NCBI RefSeq assembly: GCF_000238915.1
Contig: NZ_BAEG01000008.1
Span: 1-64,000, forward strand
Reading direction: 5' to 3'
DNA length: 64,000 nucleotides
Origin: Arthrobacter globiformis NBRC 12137
GTDB taxonomy: Bacteria > Actinomycetota > Actinomycetes > Actinomycetales > Micrococcaceae
A program made the translations under genes and the position numbers. Below are positions 22,579 to 31,515 of the stretch, piece by piece; the first letter of the stretch is position 1, and each line of letters starts with the position of its first letter. The notes under the pieces are model-generated. The model ran no database searches and was not told where the DNA came from. It saw nothing but the letters and a program-made list of their open reading frames with translations.

Positions 22579-24291
22579 ATGGTCCAGGCACCGGCGGAGT
22601 TCCACTCCGCACGTCACGAGGCAGTGGTCGCGCTCACCGATGACGCCCGCCTGGACGCCGTAGCGTCTGTCCTCAACGATGCGGGTTTCAGCGTCCGGAA
22701 GGCGTCCGACGCCGGATCCCTCGCCGAGGAGCTGGAGGGCAACCGCGCCGCCGTCGTACTTCTTGATGCAGAGCTGACGGACGGCTACCGGTGGGAGGGC
22801 ACGCCGGTGCTGCTCCTGGTTGACCTCGCAGGTGACTTCGACCTTGCCCGGCTTGAGCCCTGGGGCATCGCCGATTACATCTCCCGCGATGCGGCTCCCC
22901 GGGAACTGACCCACCGGGTGGAGACCCTGATAGGACGGGCGAGGGAACGCCGCCGCATCCGGGCCGAAGCCGAGTTCCTGCGCGAAAGCCTACGCAACGT
23001 CTCCGCCGCCATCCGCGGCACCAACAGCCCCCAGCAAATGGCCGGCCACCTGGTCCGCGGCTTCGGTGAATCCCTGGGCGTGGACCACGTCTGGTTCACC
23101 ACCTTCCAGGATTCGCGGGTGCCCCGGATCAGTGCCCAGTGGTCCCTGCCCGGCCATGCCAAGCTGCCGGACACCCTTGGTGCGTTCGAGGACGAGGCCA
23201 GGGAGCAAACCACCTCGCTGTGGTCCGCCGCCGAGGCGCTGGCGGTTCCGGATCACCAGACGGACCAGTCCGCCGCGCTGGCCGAGGACCTGCGGGAATG
23301 GTCCGGTCTGGGCTCCGTCCGGGCCTCGGTTGCCTTGCCGGTGGGAGAAGGCGAATCGGCATTGGGGATCATCTGGATCGCGCAGCTGGAGAAGCCGCGC
23401 GACTGGTCCAGGGCCGAGATCGCCCTCATCCAGCACGTGGCCGGCAACCTCGCGCACAGCCTCATCCAGGGCCACCTGATCAGCGCCCAGCTGCAGGTGC
23501 TGCAGCAGTTGCGGGAACTGGACAAGGCCAAAACGGACTTCCTCGCCACCGTCAACCACGAGCTCCGCACGCCACTCACCTCCATTACCGCCTACCTCGA
23601 CATGATCCGCGACGGGGCGGGCGGCCCCGTTCCGCCGGGCATTCTGTCCATGATGGACGTCATCTCGCGGAACTCCGACCGCCTCCGCAGGCTGATCGAG
23701 GACATGCTCACCGTCTCCCAGCAGGACGCCTCCGGCAACCTGAACCTCAAGCAGGTGGAGCTTGGCCAGGTCCTGCGGATCGTGGTGGCCGCACTGCGCC
23801 CGCTCGCCGATTCGCGGAACGTCACCATCACGGGCGCCGACTCGCATGAGGACGTGAAGGTCCAGGCCGACGAGGCCCAACTGGAGCAGGTTTTCACCAA
23901 CATCGTGGCCAACGCCATCAAGTTCACCCCGAAGGGGGGCCGGATCAGCATCAGCTTCATGACCGCCGCTTCCGAGGCCGGCGGCCCCTGCGCCGTCGTG
24001 GACGTCATGGACACCGGAGTCGGAATTCCGGAGCAGGAAATCGCCCAGGTGTTCACCCGCTTCTACCGGGCGTCCAACGCCTCCTCTGCGGCCATCCCGG
24101 GCAGCGGACTGGGCCTGGCCATTGCCCACGACATCGTCCGTCGCCACGGCGGTTCACTGGAGCTGTCCTCCGTGCTGGGCGAGGGGACCACCGTCTCGGT
24201 GCACCTCCCGGTCGACGGCCCCCAGGCCGATGAAACGGACGACGACGGGGCCGACGGCGACGAAGCGGCAGGCGCGCCCCAAACCGACTGA
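22579..24291 (+). CDS. sensor histidine kinase with receiver-like and GAF domains
   Basis: A 570-aa cytoplasmic kinase with no membrane helix. Residues about 12-120 resemble a degenerate receiver domain, about 150-310 a GAF domain, then HisKA with the phosphorylated His327 in Asn-His-Glu-Leu-Arg-Thr-Pro-Leu and a full HATPase domain (N box with Asn-Ala-Ile-Lys-Phe-Thr, Asp-Thr-Gly-Val-Gly-Ile, Gly-Ser-Gly-Leu-Gly-Leu). The tail is acidic. No response regulator gene is adjacent, so the partner is elsewhere. It is followed by a strong terminator. It may respond to an internal signal or redox state through the GAF domain. Confidence 0.93.
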   Translation: MVQAPAEFHSARHEAVVALTDDARLDAVASVLNDAGFSVRKASDAGSLAEELEGNRAAVVLLDAELTDGYRWEGTPVLLLVDLAGDFDLARLEPWGIADYISRDAAPRELTHRVETLIGRARERRRIRAEAEFLRESLRNVSAAIRGTNSPQQMAGHLVRGFGESLGVDHVWFTTFQDSRVPRISAQWSLPGHAKLPDTLGAFEDEAREQTTSLWSAAEALAVPDHQTDQSAALAEDLREWSGLGSVRASVALPVGEGESALGIIWIAQLEKPRDWSRAEIALIQHVAGNLAHSLIQGHLISAQLQVLQQLRELDKAKTDFLATVNHELRTPLTSITAYLDMIRDGAGGPVPPGILSMMDVISRNSDRLRRLIEDMLTVSQQDASGNLNLKQVELGQVLRIVVAALRPLADSRNVTITGADSHEDVKVQADEAQLEQVFTNIVANAIKFTPKGGRISISFMTAASEAGGPCAVVDVMDTGVGIPEQEIAQVFTRFYRASNASSAAIPGSGLGLAIAHDIVRRHGGSLELSSVLGEGTTVSVHLPVDGPQADETDDDGADGDEAAGAPQTD

Positions 24292-24320
24292 CCGGCGTCG
24301 CCCATCTCAACCCCAAAACA

Positions 24321-24356
24321 AAAACCGTCCCGGACCAGCAGGTCCGGGACGGTTTT
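24321..24356. terminator. bidirectional terminator
   Basis: AAAACCGTCCCGGACC pairs perfectly over 16 bp with 24341-24356 around a 4-base loop. T-runs on both sides make it a strong factor-independent terminator for both the kinase gene and the convergent small peptide gene. Confidence 0.92.
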
Positions 24357-24383
24357 CGTAACTCTGAATGACTGCTGCCAACC

Positions 24384-24542
24384 TTAGTTGGGCCACCAAC
24401 CGATGGTGGCGTAATTGACTTCGCTCTTGGAAGTGGAGGACGTGGTGGTGTCCTTGTCCTTCGGGGCCGCGTTTGCAGGAGCAGCGAAACCTGCCACTGC
24501 AAGGATGCCGGTCATAACAAGTGTTGCGGCAAGTTTCTTCAT
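24384..24542 (-). CDS. small secreted peptide, 52-aa precursor
   Basis: The 52-aa product has a clear Sec signal peptide (Met-Lys-Lys start, hydrophobic core, Ala-Asn-Ala cleavage at about residue 26). The mature part is about 26 residues: a charged Lys/Asp start, a Thr/Ser run and the aromatic end Tyr-Ala-Thr-Ile-Gly-Trp-Trp-Pro-Asn. There are no cysteines. ATG 24542 is preceded by AAAGGGAC and is better than upstream ATG 24587. It sits between a histidine kinase and a TPR protein, so an extracellular signal peptide is an attractive guess, not shown. Confidence 0.65.
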   Translation of the reverse strand: MKKLAATLVMTGILAVAGFAAPANAAPKDKDTTTSSTSKSEVNYATIGWWPN

Positions 24543-24761
24543 CCGCTGTCCCTTTCGTCGTTTGTAGCTGTGAACCGTATTACACATTACGGGCGACAGT
24601 ATACGGTCACTGGATCAAGGTTTGGTCAAGTCATTTCCTGTCAATTCCGCAGGTTTTGCCATGTTTCTCCGCAGGCGACTTGCAATTGCCGTAACAAGCG
24701 GAGTTCAGTCCTCCTCCGCGGCCGACCGTGCGCAGGATTATGGATAATTGGGAGCATGCCT

Positions 24762-26255
24762 ATGCAGCGCGATTTGTCACCGTTCGTGATCGCGGAGTTG
24801 GCTGCGCGCGAAAGCTGGAAACGGCGGGACTACGCCGCTGGATATGCCGAGGCCGGGCACGCCGCCGAGCTGGCCCAGGAGGCCGGGGACGAGCTGCGCT
24901 GGTGGAAGATGGTCCTGCTGCAGGCCGAATGCCTGCGGGACCAGGGATCCATCCAGGAGTGCCAACAACTCGCCGTCGAACTGGCTGCCCATCCCGTTGC
25001 CAACTCTGCCCCCGATCTGGGCGCCCGGGCAGCAATTCTGCTGGCACATTCACTGCAGGGCCTTGGCCGGCTCCCCGAAGCGGTGGATGCCGCTACCACC
25101 GCCGCCCGGCTGGTGGCGGGCGACTTCGAAAACGTCTACCTGCACATCCAGGCCCAGCAGGCCCTGATCGCCGCCCTCGCGGAAAGCGGCCGGCACGAGG
25201 ACGCCTGGCAGGAGTGCCTGGACCTGGAGTCGCTGCTCACCGACCACGTGGACGAGGACACGGCAGGCAAGGCCTACTGGGTGATCGGCAACGTGGCATT
25301 CCTCAGCAACCGGGTCAATGAAGGCGGCCACTACCACGACCTCGCCGCCGGCAAGCTCTCCCCCTCGCAGGACGTCGACCTGTGGGCACGCTTCAACCGT
25401 GCCTCCGCGGAAATGCGCCTGCAGGCCAAGCTGGGTGACGCCGCAACGCTGCGCTGCATCGAGCGCGCCGAGCTCGCCACCGAGGTGGTGGGCGGCAGCG
25501 AACGGGACATCCTGGAGATGTCCCTGGTCCGCGCCCACTGGTACTACCTCACCGGGGACATGGGGACGGCGATCAGCCTCCTGACTCCGCTGCGCAGCAA
25601 ATTCCCCATCCTCGCCACCCAGACCGCGGCGGAGGCCACCTTCATCCTGGGCAGGGCGCTGATGGCGCAGGGACACGAAGCGGAATCACTGCAGATGCTT
25701 GACGAGGCCGCTACGCTGTTCGATACAGCTGCTGCACCGGAGCGTAGCGCCACCGTCCGTGGTTTCATCGCCTCAGCGGAGCCTTCGGACCGGCGCCATC
25801 AGCAATTTCTCCAGGGGGGGGTAATGCCAGAAGCGACAGTGTTTCCCGGTGCCGCACCGCTGCAGCCGGAGGTCCCGACGCGCCCGGCGCCCGCGCCCGG
25901 CGTTGCCTGCACCAGGCTGCACGACCTCGCTGTCAAAGCCGTACTGCCGCGCGGCGCCGATCTTAATGAGACCGCAACCGCCCAACTGTACAGCCGCATT
26001 GGTGAGCTGGCCGGGAACCGGAGGGTCGCCGTCGTGCTTGAACTGACCGGGGTAAGGTCCGTAAACCGCGCGGCGCGGGCAGCCTACGCGGCGATCCCCT
26101 CGGTGTCCGCCTGGGCGATCCTGGGTGAATCCCCCGTGGACAGGCTGCTGGGGCACTTTCTGCTGGGCGGAGAATTCAACTCCGTGCCGGCCCAATACTT
26201 CACCGCCGAAAACGACGCCCTGGACTGGTTGAGCCGCCTTGACGACGTTCTCTAA
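24762..26255 (+). CDS. TPR-like protein fused to a STAS/SEC14-like domain across a G8 run
   Basis: The frame codes 497 aa. Residues 1-350 are helical repeats of TPR type (pairs such as Ala-Leu-Ala-Glu-Ser-Gly-Arg-His-Glu-Asp-Ala-Trp). After eight G (25814-25821) the C-terminal part is a STAS/SEC14-like domain matching the protein at 22065-22439. With seven G the first frame would end at TAA and a new frame would begin at the overlapping ATG (25824), so this may be two coupled genes. ATG 24762 was chosen for its GGAG seven bases upstream. The end overlaps the GGDEF-EAL gene by 17 bases. Confidence 0.78.
   Translation: MQRDLSPFVIAELAARESWKRRDYAAGYAEAGHAAELAQEAGDELRWWKMVLLQAECLRDQGSIQECQQLAVELAAHPVANSAPDLGARAAILLAHSLQGLGRLPEAVDAATTAARLVAGDFENVYLHIQAQQALIAALAESGRHEDAWQECLDLESLLTDHVDEDTAGKAYWVIGNVAFLSNRVNEGGHYHDLAAGKLSPSQDVDLWARFNRASAEMRLQAKLGDAATLRCIERAELATEVVGGSERDILEMSLVRAHWYYLTGDMGTAISLLTPLRSKFPILATQTAAEATFILGRALMAQGHEAESLQMLDEAATLFDTAAAPERSATVRGFIASAEPSDRRHQQFLQGGVMPEATVFPGAAPLQPEVPTRPAPAPGVACTRLHDLAVKAVLPRGADLNETATAQLYSRIGELAGNRRVAVVLELTGVRSVNRAARAAYAAIPSVSAWAILGESPVDRLLGHFLLGGEFNSVPAQYFTAENDALDWLSRLDDVL
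25814..25821 (+). other. run of eight G at a domain junction
   Basis: G8 is followed by TAATG. In the reading given, the two domains are one protein; loss of one G gives stop TAA overlapping start ATG. It could be a slippage site, a phase switch or a base-calling error. Confidence 0.85.
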
Positions 26256-27780
26256 CGACGATCCCCGGCTCGGGAAGCTGCTCGACGGCATCGTCCGGCT
26301 GGCGGCGGGGGAACTCCACTCGCGCATCGAGATATCCGAGGCCCGGGACGAGCTGGATGCGGTGATCATGGGCACCAACCTGCTCGCCGAGGACCTGCAG
26401 ATCATTTACCAGGAGCTCGAGGAGCGCGTGGAGTCGCGCACACGGATGCTCAATGCGGCACACAAAGAGCTGCAGCAGATGGCGCTCATGGACGCCCTGA
26501 CAGGCCTCTACAACCGGTCGGCGCTGGTCAGCGCCGTCAACGATGCCCAGGCGGAGGCGGCCGACGGCGGGCTGCCGCCGGCCCTGCTGCTGCTGGACCT
26601 CGATGCCTTTAAGAGCGTCAACGATTCCCTGGGCCACTCCATGGGTGACAAGGTGCTGGCCACTGTGGGGGCACGGATCCGTTCGTGCGTGCGCGACGGC
26701 GACATGGTGGCCCGGCTGGGCGGTGACGAGTTCGCCGTCCTGCTGCCTGCCACGACGCCGGCCAAGGCTGCCGCCGTCGGGAACCGGATCCTGGACTCCC
26801 TGAACGGGACACTGGAAGTGGACGGCAAAACCATCCGCTGCGGTGCGAGCCTGGGCCTGAGGATTGCCGATCCCGGCGAGACGTCCGAGGAACTGCTCAT
26901 GGAGGCGGACATCGCGATGTACGCCTCCAAGGCCGACGCCCGCAACAAGCTGCGGGTGTTCGAGCCGGCCATGCTTCACGCCCGGCAGCTCCGCAACCAG
27001 CTGGTCGGGGAACTGCGCGAGGCCATCGCCACCGACCAGCTGGTGCTGTACTACCAGCCGGTCATCGAGCTTGCCTCAGGAAAAATCGAGGGCGTGGAGG
27101 CCCTGGTCCGCTGGAACCACCCCAAACGCGGCCTGATCATGCCGGACGAATTCATTCCCATCGCCGAGGAGACGGGACTTATCTCGGAGCTCGGCAACTG
27201 GGTGCTCAAGAACTCCGTGGAGCAGCTCCGGCGCTGGCGGAGTTCCCCGGAGACCGGCCGCCACAACTTTGACATGCGCATCAACGTCTCGGCCGCGGAC
27301 CTGCAGCGGCTTCAGTTCATCGAGGACGTCCGGGATGCGCTCACCGCCGCGGATCTCGAGCCTGCCCTCCTGGTGCTGGAGCTGACGGAGAGCGACATCA
27401 TCAAGGGCAACGAGCTCGACCGGTACACGCTCGCCTCCCTGCGGAAGCTCGGGGTGGGCCTGGAGATCGACGACTTCGGCACCGGGTACTCGTCCATCAG
27501 CTACCTGCGGCGCCTGCCCGTGGACCGCGTCAAGGTGGACCGGACGTTGCTCACGGCCCTCGGCAGCGACCCCGCGCAGCCTGCACTGATCGCGGCCATC
27601 CTGCAGCTCATCCGGGCTTGCGGGCTCGAGGCCGTGTGGGAGGGCGTGGAAAACGCGGAGCAGGCCGAGCACCTGCGGAACACCGGCTGCATCAGCGGGC
27701 AGGGCTACTACTTCAGCCGCCCGCTCCCGGCAGCCGAGTTTACCGAACGCCTCGCCTGGCAGGACATCTGGCCCGGCTAA
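26239..27780 (+). CDS. diguanylate cyclase/phosphodiesterase (GGDEF-EAL)
   Basis: A 513-aa cytoplasmic protein: N-terminal helical coiled-coil segment (to about residue 80), GGDEF domain with the intact motif Gly-Gly-Asp-Glu-Phe at residues 161-165, and EAL domain with Glu-Ala-Leu at 287-289, Asp-Asp-Phe-Gly-Thr-Gly near 411 and a late Glu-Gly-Val-Glu-Asn. Both activities look possible, so it may make or break c-di-GMP. There is no sensor domain of its own; the overlap with the TPR-STAS gene suggests that protein is its partner. The start is TTG. The c-di-GMP role in this genus is poorly known. Confidence 0.95.
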   Translation: MTTFSNDDPRLGKLLDGIVRLAAGELHSRIEISEARDELDAVIMGTNLLAEDLQIIYQELEERVESRTRMLNAAHKELQQMALMDALTGLYNRSALVSAVNDAQAEAADGGLPPALLLLDLDAFKSVNDSLGHSMGDKVLATVGARIRSCVRDGDMVARLGGDEFAVLLPATTPAKAAAVGNRILDSLNGTLEVDGKTIRCGASLGLRIADPGETSEELLMEADIAMYASKADARNKLRVFEPAMLHARQLRNQLVGELREAIATDQLVLYYQPVIELASGKIEGVEALVRWNHPKRGLIMPDEFIPIAEETGLISELGNWVLKNSVEQLRRWRSSPETGRHNFDMRINVSAADLQRLQFIEDVRDALTAADLEPALLVLELTESDIIKGNELDRYTLASLRKLGVGLEIDDFGTGYSSISYLRRLPVDRVKVDRTLLTALGSDPAQPALIAAILQLIRACGLEAVWEGVENAEQAEHLRNTGCISGQGYYFSRPLPAAEFTERLAWQDIWPG

Positions 27781-27836
27781 GGCCCGCTGATCGAGCCAGG
27801 CCCGCTGATCGAGCCTGCCCCCGCTAATCGAGCCTG
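27781..27836. repeat. three copies of a 15-bp unit
   Basis: CCCGCTGATCGAGCC at 27783-27797 and 27801-27815, and with one change at 27820-27834. They follow the GGDEF-EAL stop. Confidence 0.75.
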
Positions 27837-27879
27837 CCGAGAGCACGGGCTCCGGCGAACGCTCCACGTCGACGATGTA

Positions 27880-27923
27880 CCAAAAAGGGCCGCCTGAACC
27901 CGTCGACAGGCGGCCATATCTGG
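27880..27923. terminator. terminator-like repeat, second copy of the 17394 family
   Basis: CCAAAAAGGGCCGCCTG pairs with 27907-27923 (core stem GGCCGCCTG, 9 bp) over a 10-base loop. It sits between the convergent GGDEF-EAL and ackA genes and could end both. Confidence 0.7.
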
Positions 27924-27961
27924 CAATACGGCGTGGTTTCGCTCCCCAGCCGCCCCTTAGC

Positions 27962-29119
27962 TCAACCAGCGGCGACGGCGGCGGCTGTTGCCTCGGCGAT
28001 GGCGCGCTCCTCGTCCGTGGGTACCACCAGCACTGGGATGGCGGATGCGTTGGTGGAAATCACGCGGGGTTCCTTGGACCGCTCACTGTTCAGCCCGGCG
28101 TCGAGCTCTATGCCCAGCGCGCCCAGCTTCTCCCCCACCAAAGCGCGGAACTGGTGCGAGTTCTCGCCGATCCCGGCCGTGAAGACCAGCGCCTTCGCCC
28201 CGCCAACCGCCACGTGGTAGCCGCCGATGTACTTTGCCAGCCGGTAGGACGTGACCGCCAGTGCGGTGGCCGCGCGCGAGTCACCGGACTCGGCCGCCTC
28301 CACCACAGAGCGCATGTCGTTGTTGCCGGCGAGCCCCTTGAGCCCGGACTCGCGGTTGAGCATCGAATCGAGGTCCTCGGCATTCCAGCCGGTGCGGGCC
28401 AGGAACACCAGGATGGACGGGTCCAGGTCACCGGAGCGTGTGCCCATGACCAGGCCCTCCAGCGGCGTGAAGCCCATCGACGTGTCCACGGACTTGCCGC
28501 CCCGGATCGCCGTAACGGAGGCGCCGTTGCCGAGGTGGGCGATCACGCCGTCGAACTCCTCCACCGGGATATCCAGCAGCGCGGCGGCACGGTTGGTGAC
28601 GTATTCGTGCGAGGTCCCGTGGAAGCCGTACCGGCGGATCCCGTGGTTGGTGTAGAGCTCGTCGGGAACGGCGTAGCGCCAGGCGTGCTCGGGGAGGCTG
28701 CGGTGGAAGGCGGTATCGAACACCGCCACCTGCGGCATGTCCGGCCACTTCTTCGTGATGGCGCGGATGCCCAGCACGTTCGCGGGATTGTGCAGCGGCG
28801 CCAGCGGGTTGAGCCGTTCGATGGCGCGGGTGATCTCGTTGTCGATCAGCACGGGCTCGCCGAACCGCTCGCCACCGTGCACCACCCGGTGCCCCACCGC
28901 GTCCAGCTGCCGGTCCCCCAGCACCTCATGGATGGCCGCGCCCACCTGTTCAAGTGCTTCGGCGTGGTCCGCCGGGCCCACCACCTCGCCGTCGCCCTGG
29001 CCCCCGTTGGACACGCCGATCCGCTCGATCAGGCCTTCGGTGAGGACACTGCCTTCGGCGATGTCGCGCACCTGGTACTTGAGCGAGGACGAGCCGGAGT
29101 TGATGACGAGCACGAGCAT
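27962..29119 (-). CDS. ackA: acetate kinase
   Basis: A 385-aa acetate kinase of the ASKHA fold. The first strand 'VLVINSGSSSLKYQ', the 'HLGNGAS' phosphate loop, Asp-Thr-Ser-Met-Gly-Phe-Thr-Pro-Leu and 'FTAGIGENS' are all intact. It makes ATP and acetate from acetyl phosphate (or the reverse). It lies 8 bases behind pta, the usual pta-ackA operon, and lets the cell overflow or take up acetate. The ATG has GGAGG close upstream, in the pta end. Confidence 0.97.
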   Translation of the reverse strand: MLVLVINSGSSSLKYQVRDIAEGSVLTEGLIERIGVSNGGQGDGEVVGPADHAEALEQVGAAIHEVLGDRQLDAVGHRVVHGGERFGEPVLIDNEITRAIERLNPLAPLHNPANVLGIRAITKKWPDMPQVAVFDTAFHRSLPEHAWRYAVPDELYTNHGIRRYGFHGTSHEYVTNRAAALLDIPVEEFDGVIAHLGNGASVTAIRGGKSVDTSMGFTPLEGLVMGTRSGDLDPSILVFLARTGWNAEDLDSMLNRESGLKGLAGNNDMRSVVEAAESGDSRAATALAVTSYRLAKYIGGYHVAVGGAKALVFTAGIGENSHQFRALVGEKLGALGIELDAGLNSERSKEPRVISTNASAIPVLVVPTDEERAIAEATAAAVAAG

Positions 29120-29127
29120 GGGGCCTC

Positions 29128-31260
29128 CTAAGCCTTGGCTGCTGAAACGGCGGACGGTTCTGGGGCGTTGGGGGTTTCCGGAGGGACGGTCAGGCTCTGT
29201 GCCTGGATCGCGGTGATGGCCACCGTGTTCACGATGTCTTCCACGGTGCAGCCGCGGGAGAGGTCGTTGACGGGTTTGCGCAGCCCCTGCAGGACGGGCC
29301 CGACGGCGACCGCTCCGGAGCTCTGCTGCACCGCCTTGTACGTGTTGTTGCCGGTGTTCAGGTCCGGGAAGATGAACACCGTCGCCTGGCCGGCGACGGA
29401 CGAGCCTGGCATCTTGGACTCGGCGATGGAGGCGTCCACGGCGGCGTCGTACTGGATGGGGCCCTCGACGGCGAGATCAGGGCGGCGTTCCCTGACCAGG
29501 TCAGTGGCCTGCCGGACTTCCTCCACGGCCTCGCCCGAGCCGGAGCCGCCGGTGGAGTAAGACAGCATGGCCACCCGGGGCTCCACCCCGAACTGGGAAG
29601 CGGTTTCGGCCGAGGCCAGGGCGATGTCCGCGAGCTGCTCCACGTTGGGGTCCGGGTTTACCGCGCAGTCGCCGTAGACCAGCACGCGGTCCGGCATGAG
29701 CATCAGGAACACCGAGGAGACGATCTTCACGCCCTGCCGGGTCTTCACGAACTCCAGGGCGGGGCGGATGGTGTGGGCGGTGGTGTGCGCGGCGCCGGAG
29801 ACCATGCCGTCCACCACGCCCAGCTGGACCATCATGGTGCCGAAGTAGCTTTCGTCCTGCATGACCTCCAGTGCCCGGGCCAGGTCAACGCCCTTGTGCG
29901 CCCGGAGCTCGGCGTACCTGGCGGCGAAGTCCTGGCGCAGCTCAGAGGTGGCGGGGTCCACGATGTTGATGCCGGCGAGGTCGATGCCGCGGCTGGCGGC
30001 GAGCTCCCGGACGTCGGCTTCCCGGCCCAGCAGCGTCAGGTCGCAGACGTCCCGGCGGTGCAGGATTTCGGCGGCCTTCAGGATCCGTATGTCCTTGCCC
30101 TCCGGCAGCACGATGTGGCGGCGCTGGGCGCGGGCCCGCTCGATGAGGTCGTGCAGGAACCGCAGCGGCGTCATCCGCTCGGCGCGGGGCAGGTGCAGGC
30201 GCTCGAGCATCTCGGCCTCGTCCACCTGCCGGGACCACAGTCCCAGCGCGGAGGCCACCTTGCGCCGGTGGCCGCTCCAGATTTCGCTGCGGACCTCGGA
30301 CACGCGCCGGGCCGTGGTGTAAGTGTCATCTTCCGTGGCGAACACCGGGAACGGCGCGGAGGCCAGCAGCGGATAGATGTTCGCGTCCGGGGCCAGGCCA
30401 CCGGTGAGGATCAGCCCGGACGGGACCGGGAACTCGGGCGAGAACGACGACGCCAGGCACGCCACCATCACATCCGCCCGGTCACCGGGCACGATCACCA
30501 GCGCGCCGTCGTCGAGCACGTTCAGGAAGTTGCCAACATTCATGGCGGCGACCTTGACGTCACGGACGTCCCGCTCCATGTCCGCGCGGCCGGCGATCTG
30601 CCGCAGCGCCAGCGCCGTGCCCACCTCGCCCGTGGTGGGCCGGGCGATGTCTTCCAGTTCCGGGAAAACGTACACCGGCCGGCCGGACGCGCCCGGCTTC
30701 ACGGCGGCGATGATCGCGTCCACATCCTCCGGGTCCGCCCGGTTCACCATCATGGCCAGGAGCGAGCACTTCTCGGCGGCCAGTTCCTTGCGGGCGACGT
30801 CGACGGCGGCCGCGGCCTCCGCCACGCTGCGCCCCTTGGCGCCCACCACAGCGACGATGGGCGCGGCCAGGTTGTTGGCCAGTCGGGCGTTGAGGTCGAA
30901 TTCGACGGCGGCGTCGTGGCCGGTGAGGTCCGTCCCCTCCACGATGATCACGTCGCAGTGCCGGCCCATCTCGGCGAAGATCTCCACGCAGCGGGAGTCG
31001 ATGTCCTCGCGCCGGCCTTCCGCGAGCAGGCCGCGGACCTCGGTGAATGTCAGCCCGCCGCGGCAGCGCTGGTCGTCCAGGTCGAAGCGGGACTTCATGA
31101 GCGCCACCATCGGGTCCGCGCCGGAGTCGTCGCCGTGCACCACGGGTTTGAAGAATCCGATCCGGTCCGCGTGCCGGTGGAGTGTGTCCGCCAGGCCCAG
31201 CGCTATGAGCGACTTCCCCGATCCCGGGGTGGTCGCACTGACATATATCCCTTTGGCCAT
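29128..31260 (-). CDS. pta: phosphate acetyltransferase, long form
   Basis: A 710-aa three-part enzyme: an N-terminal BioD/P-loop-like domain (ATTPGSGKS near residue 9), a DRTGG regulatory domain, and the C-terminal catalytic domain from about residue 380 with 'SYSTGGSGSGE'. It converts acetyl-CoA and phosphate to acetyl phosphate. The long form is regulated by metabolites in other bacteria. The start is ATG 31260 with GAGGACAG upstream. First gene of pta-ackA; the 255 bases upstream hold no recognisable gene. Confidence 0.97.
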   Translation of the reverse strand: MAKGIYVSATTPGSGKSLIALGLADTLHRHADRIGFFKPVVHGDDSGADPMVALMKSRFDLDDQRCRGGLTFTEVRGLLAEGRREDIDSRCVEIFAEMGRHCDVIIVEGTDLTGHDAAVEFDLNARLANNLAAPIVAVVGAKGRSVAEAAAAVDVARKELAAEKCSLLAMMVNRADPEDVDAIIAAVKPGASGRPVYVFPELEDIARPTTGEVGTALALRQIAGRADMERDVRDVKVAAMNVGNFLNVLDDGALVIVPGDRADVMVACLASSFSPEFPVPSGLILTGGLAPDANIYPLLASAPFPVFATEDDTYTTARRVSEVRSEIWSGHRRKVASALGLWSRQVDEAEMLERLHLPRAERMTPLRFLHDLIERARAQRRHIVLPEGKDIRILKAAEILHRRDVCDLTLLGREADVRELAASRGIDLAGINIVDPATSELRQDFAARYAELRAHKGVDLARALEVMQDESYFGTMMVQLGVVDGMVSGAAHTTAHTIRPALEFVKTRQGVKIVSSVFLMLMPDRVLVYGDCAVNPDPNVEQLADIALASAETASQFGVEPRVAMLSYSTGGSGSGEAVEEVRQATDLVRERRPDLAVEGPIQYDAAVDASIAESKMPGSSVAGQATVFIFPDLNTGNNTYKAVQQSSGAVAVGPVLQGLRKPVNDLSRGCTVEDIVNTVAITAIQAQSLTVPPETPNAPEPSAVSAAKA

Positions 31261-31515
31261 GATCTGTCCTCTGGTTGGAAGCTCCTGCGTGGAACGTGCT
31301 GCATTGGACGTGCCGGATTACTGACGGGACGCGCCAAAGCGCGCCCTCCCCCATACTTTCACTTGTTGCCGCGCTTCCGGGAGCAGACAATGGTGTTGAT
31401 TGCCACGTCGGCGCACATTCGCCGTCCCGGACCCGGAGTGGGCCAGCGCCCCGGGACCGCCCCATCCGCAGCAACGTACCGGACAGCGGCCGCCTGTGCT
31501 GCAACGTCCTGAACG

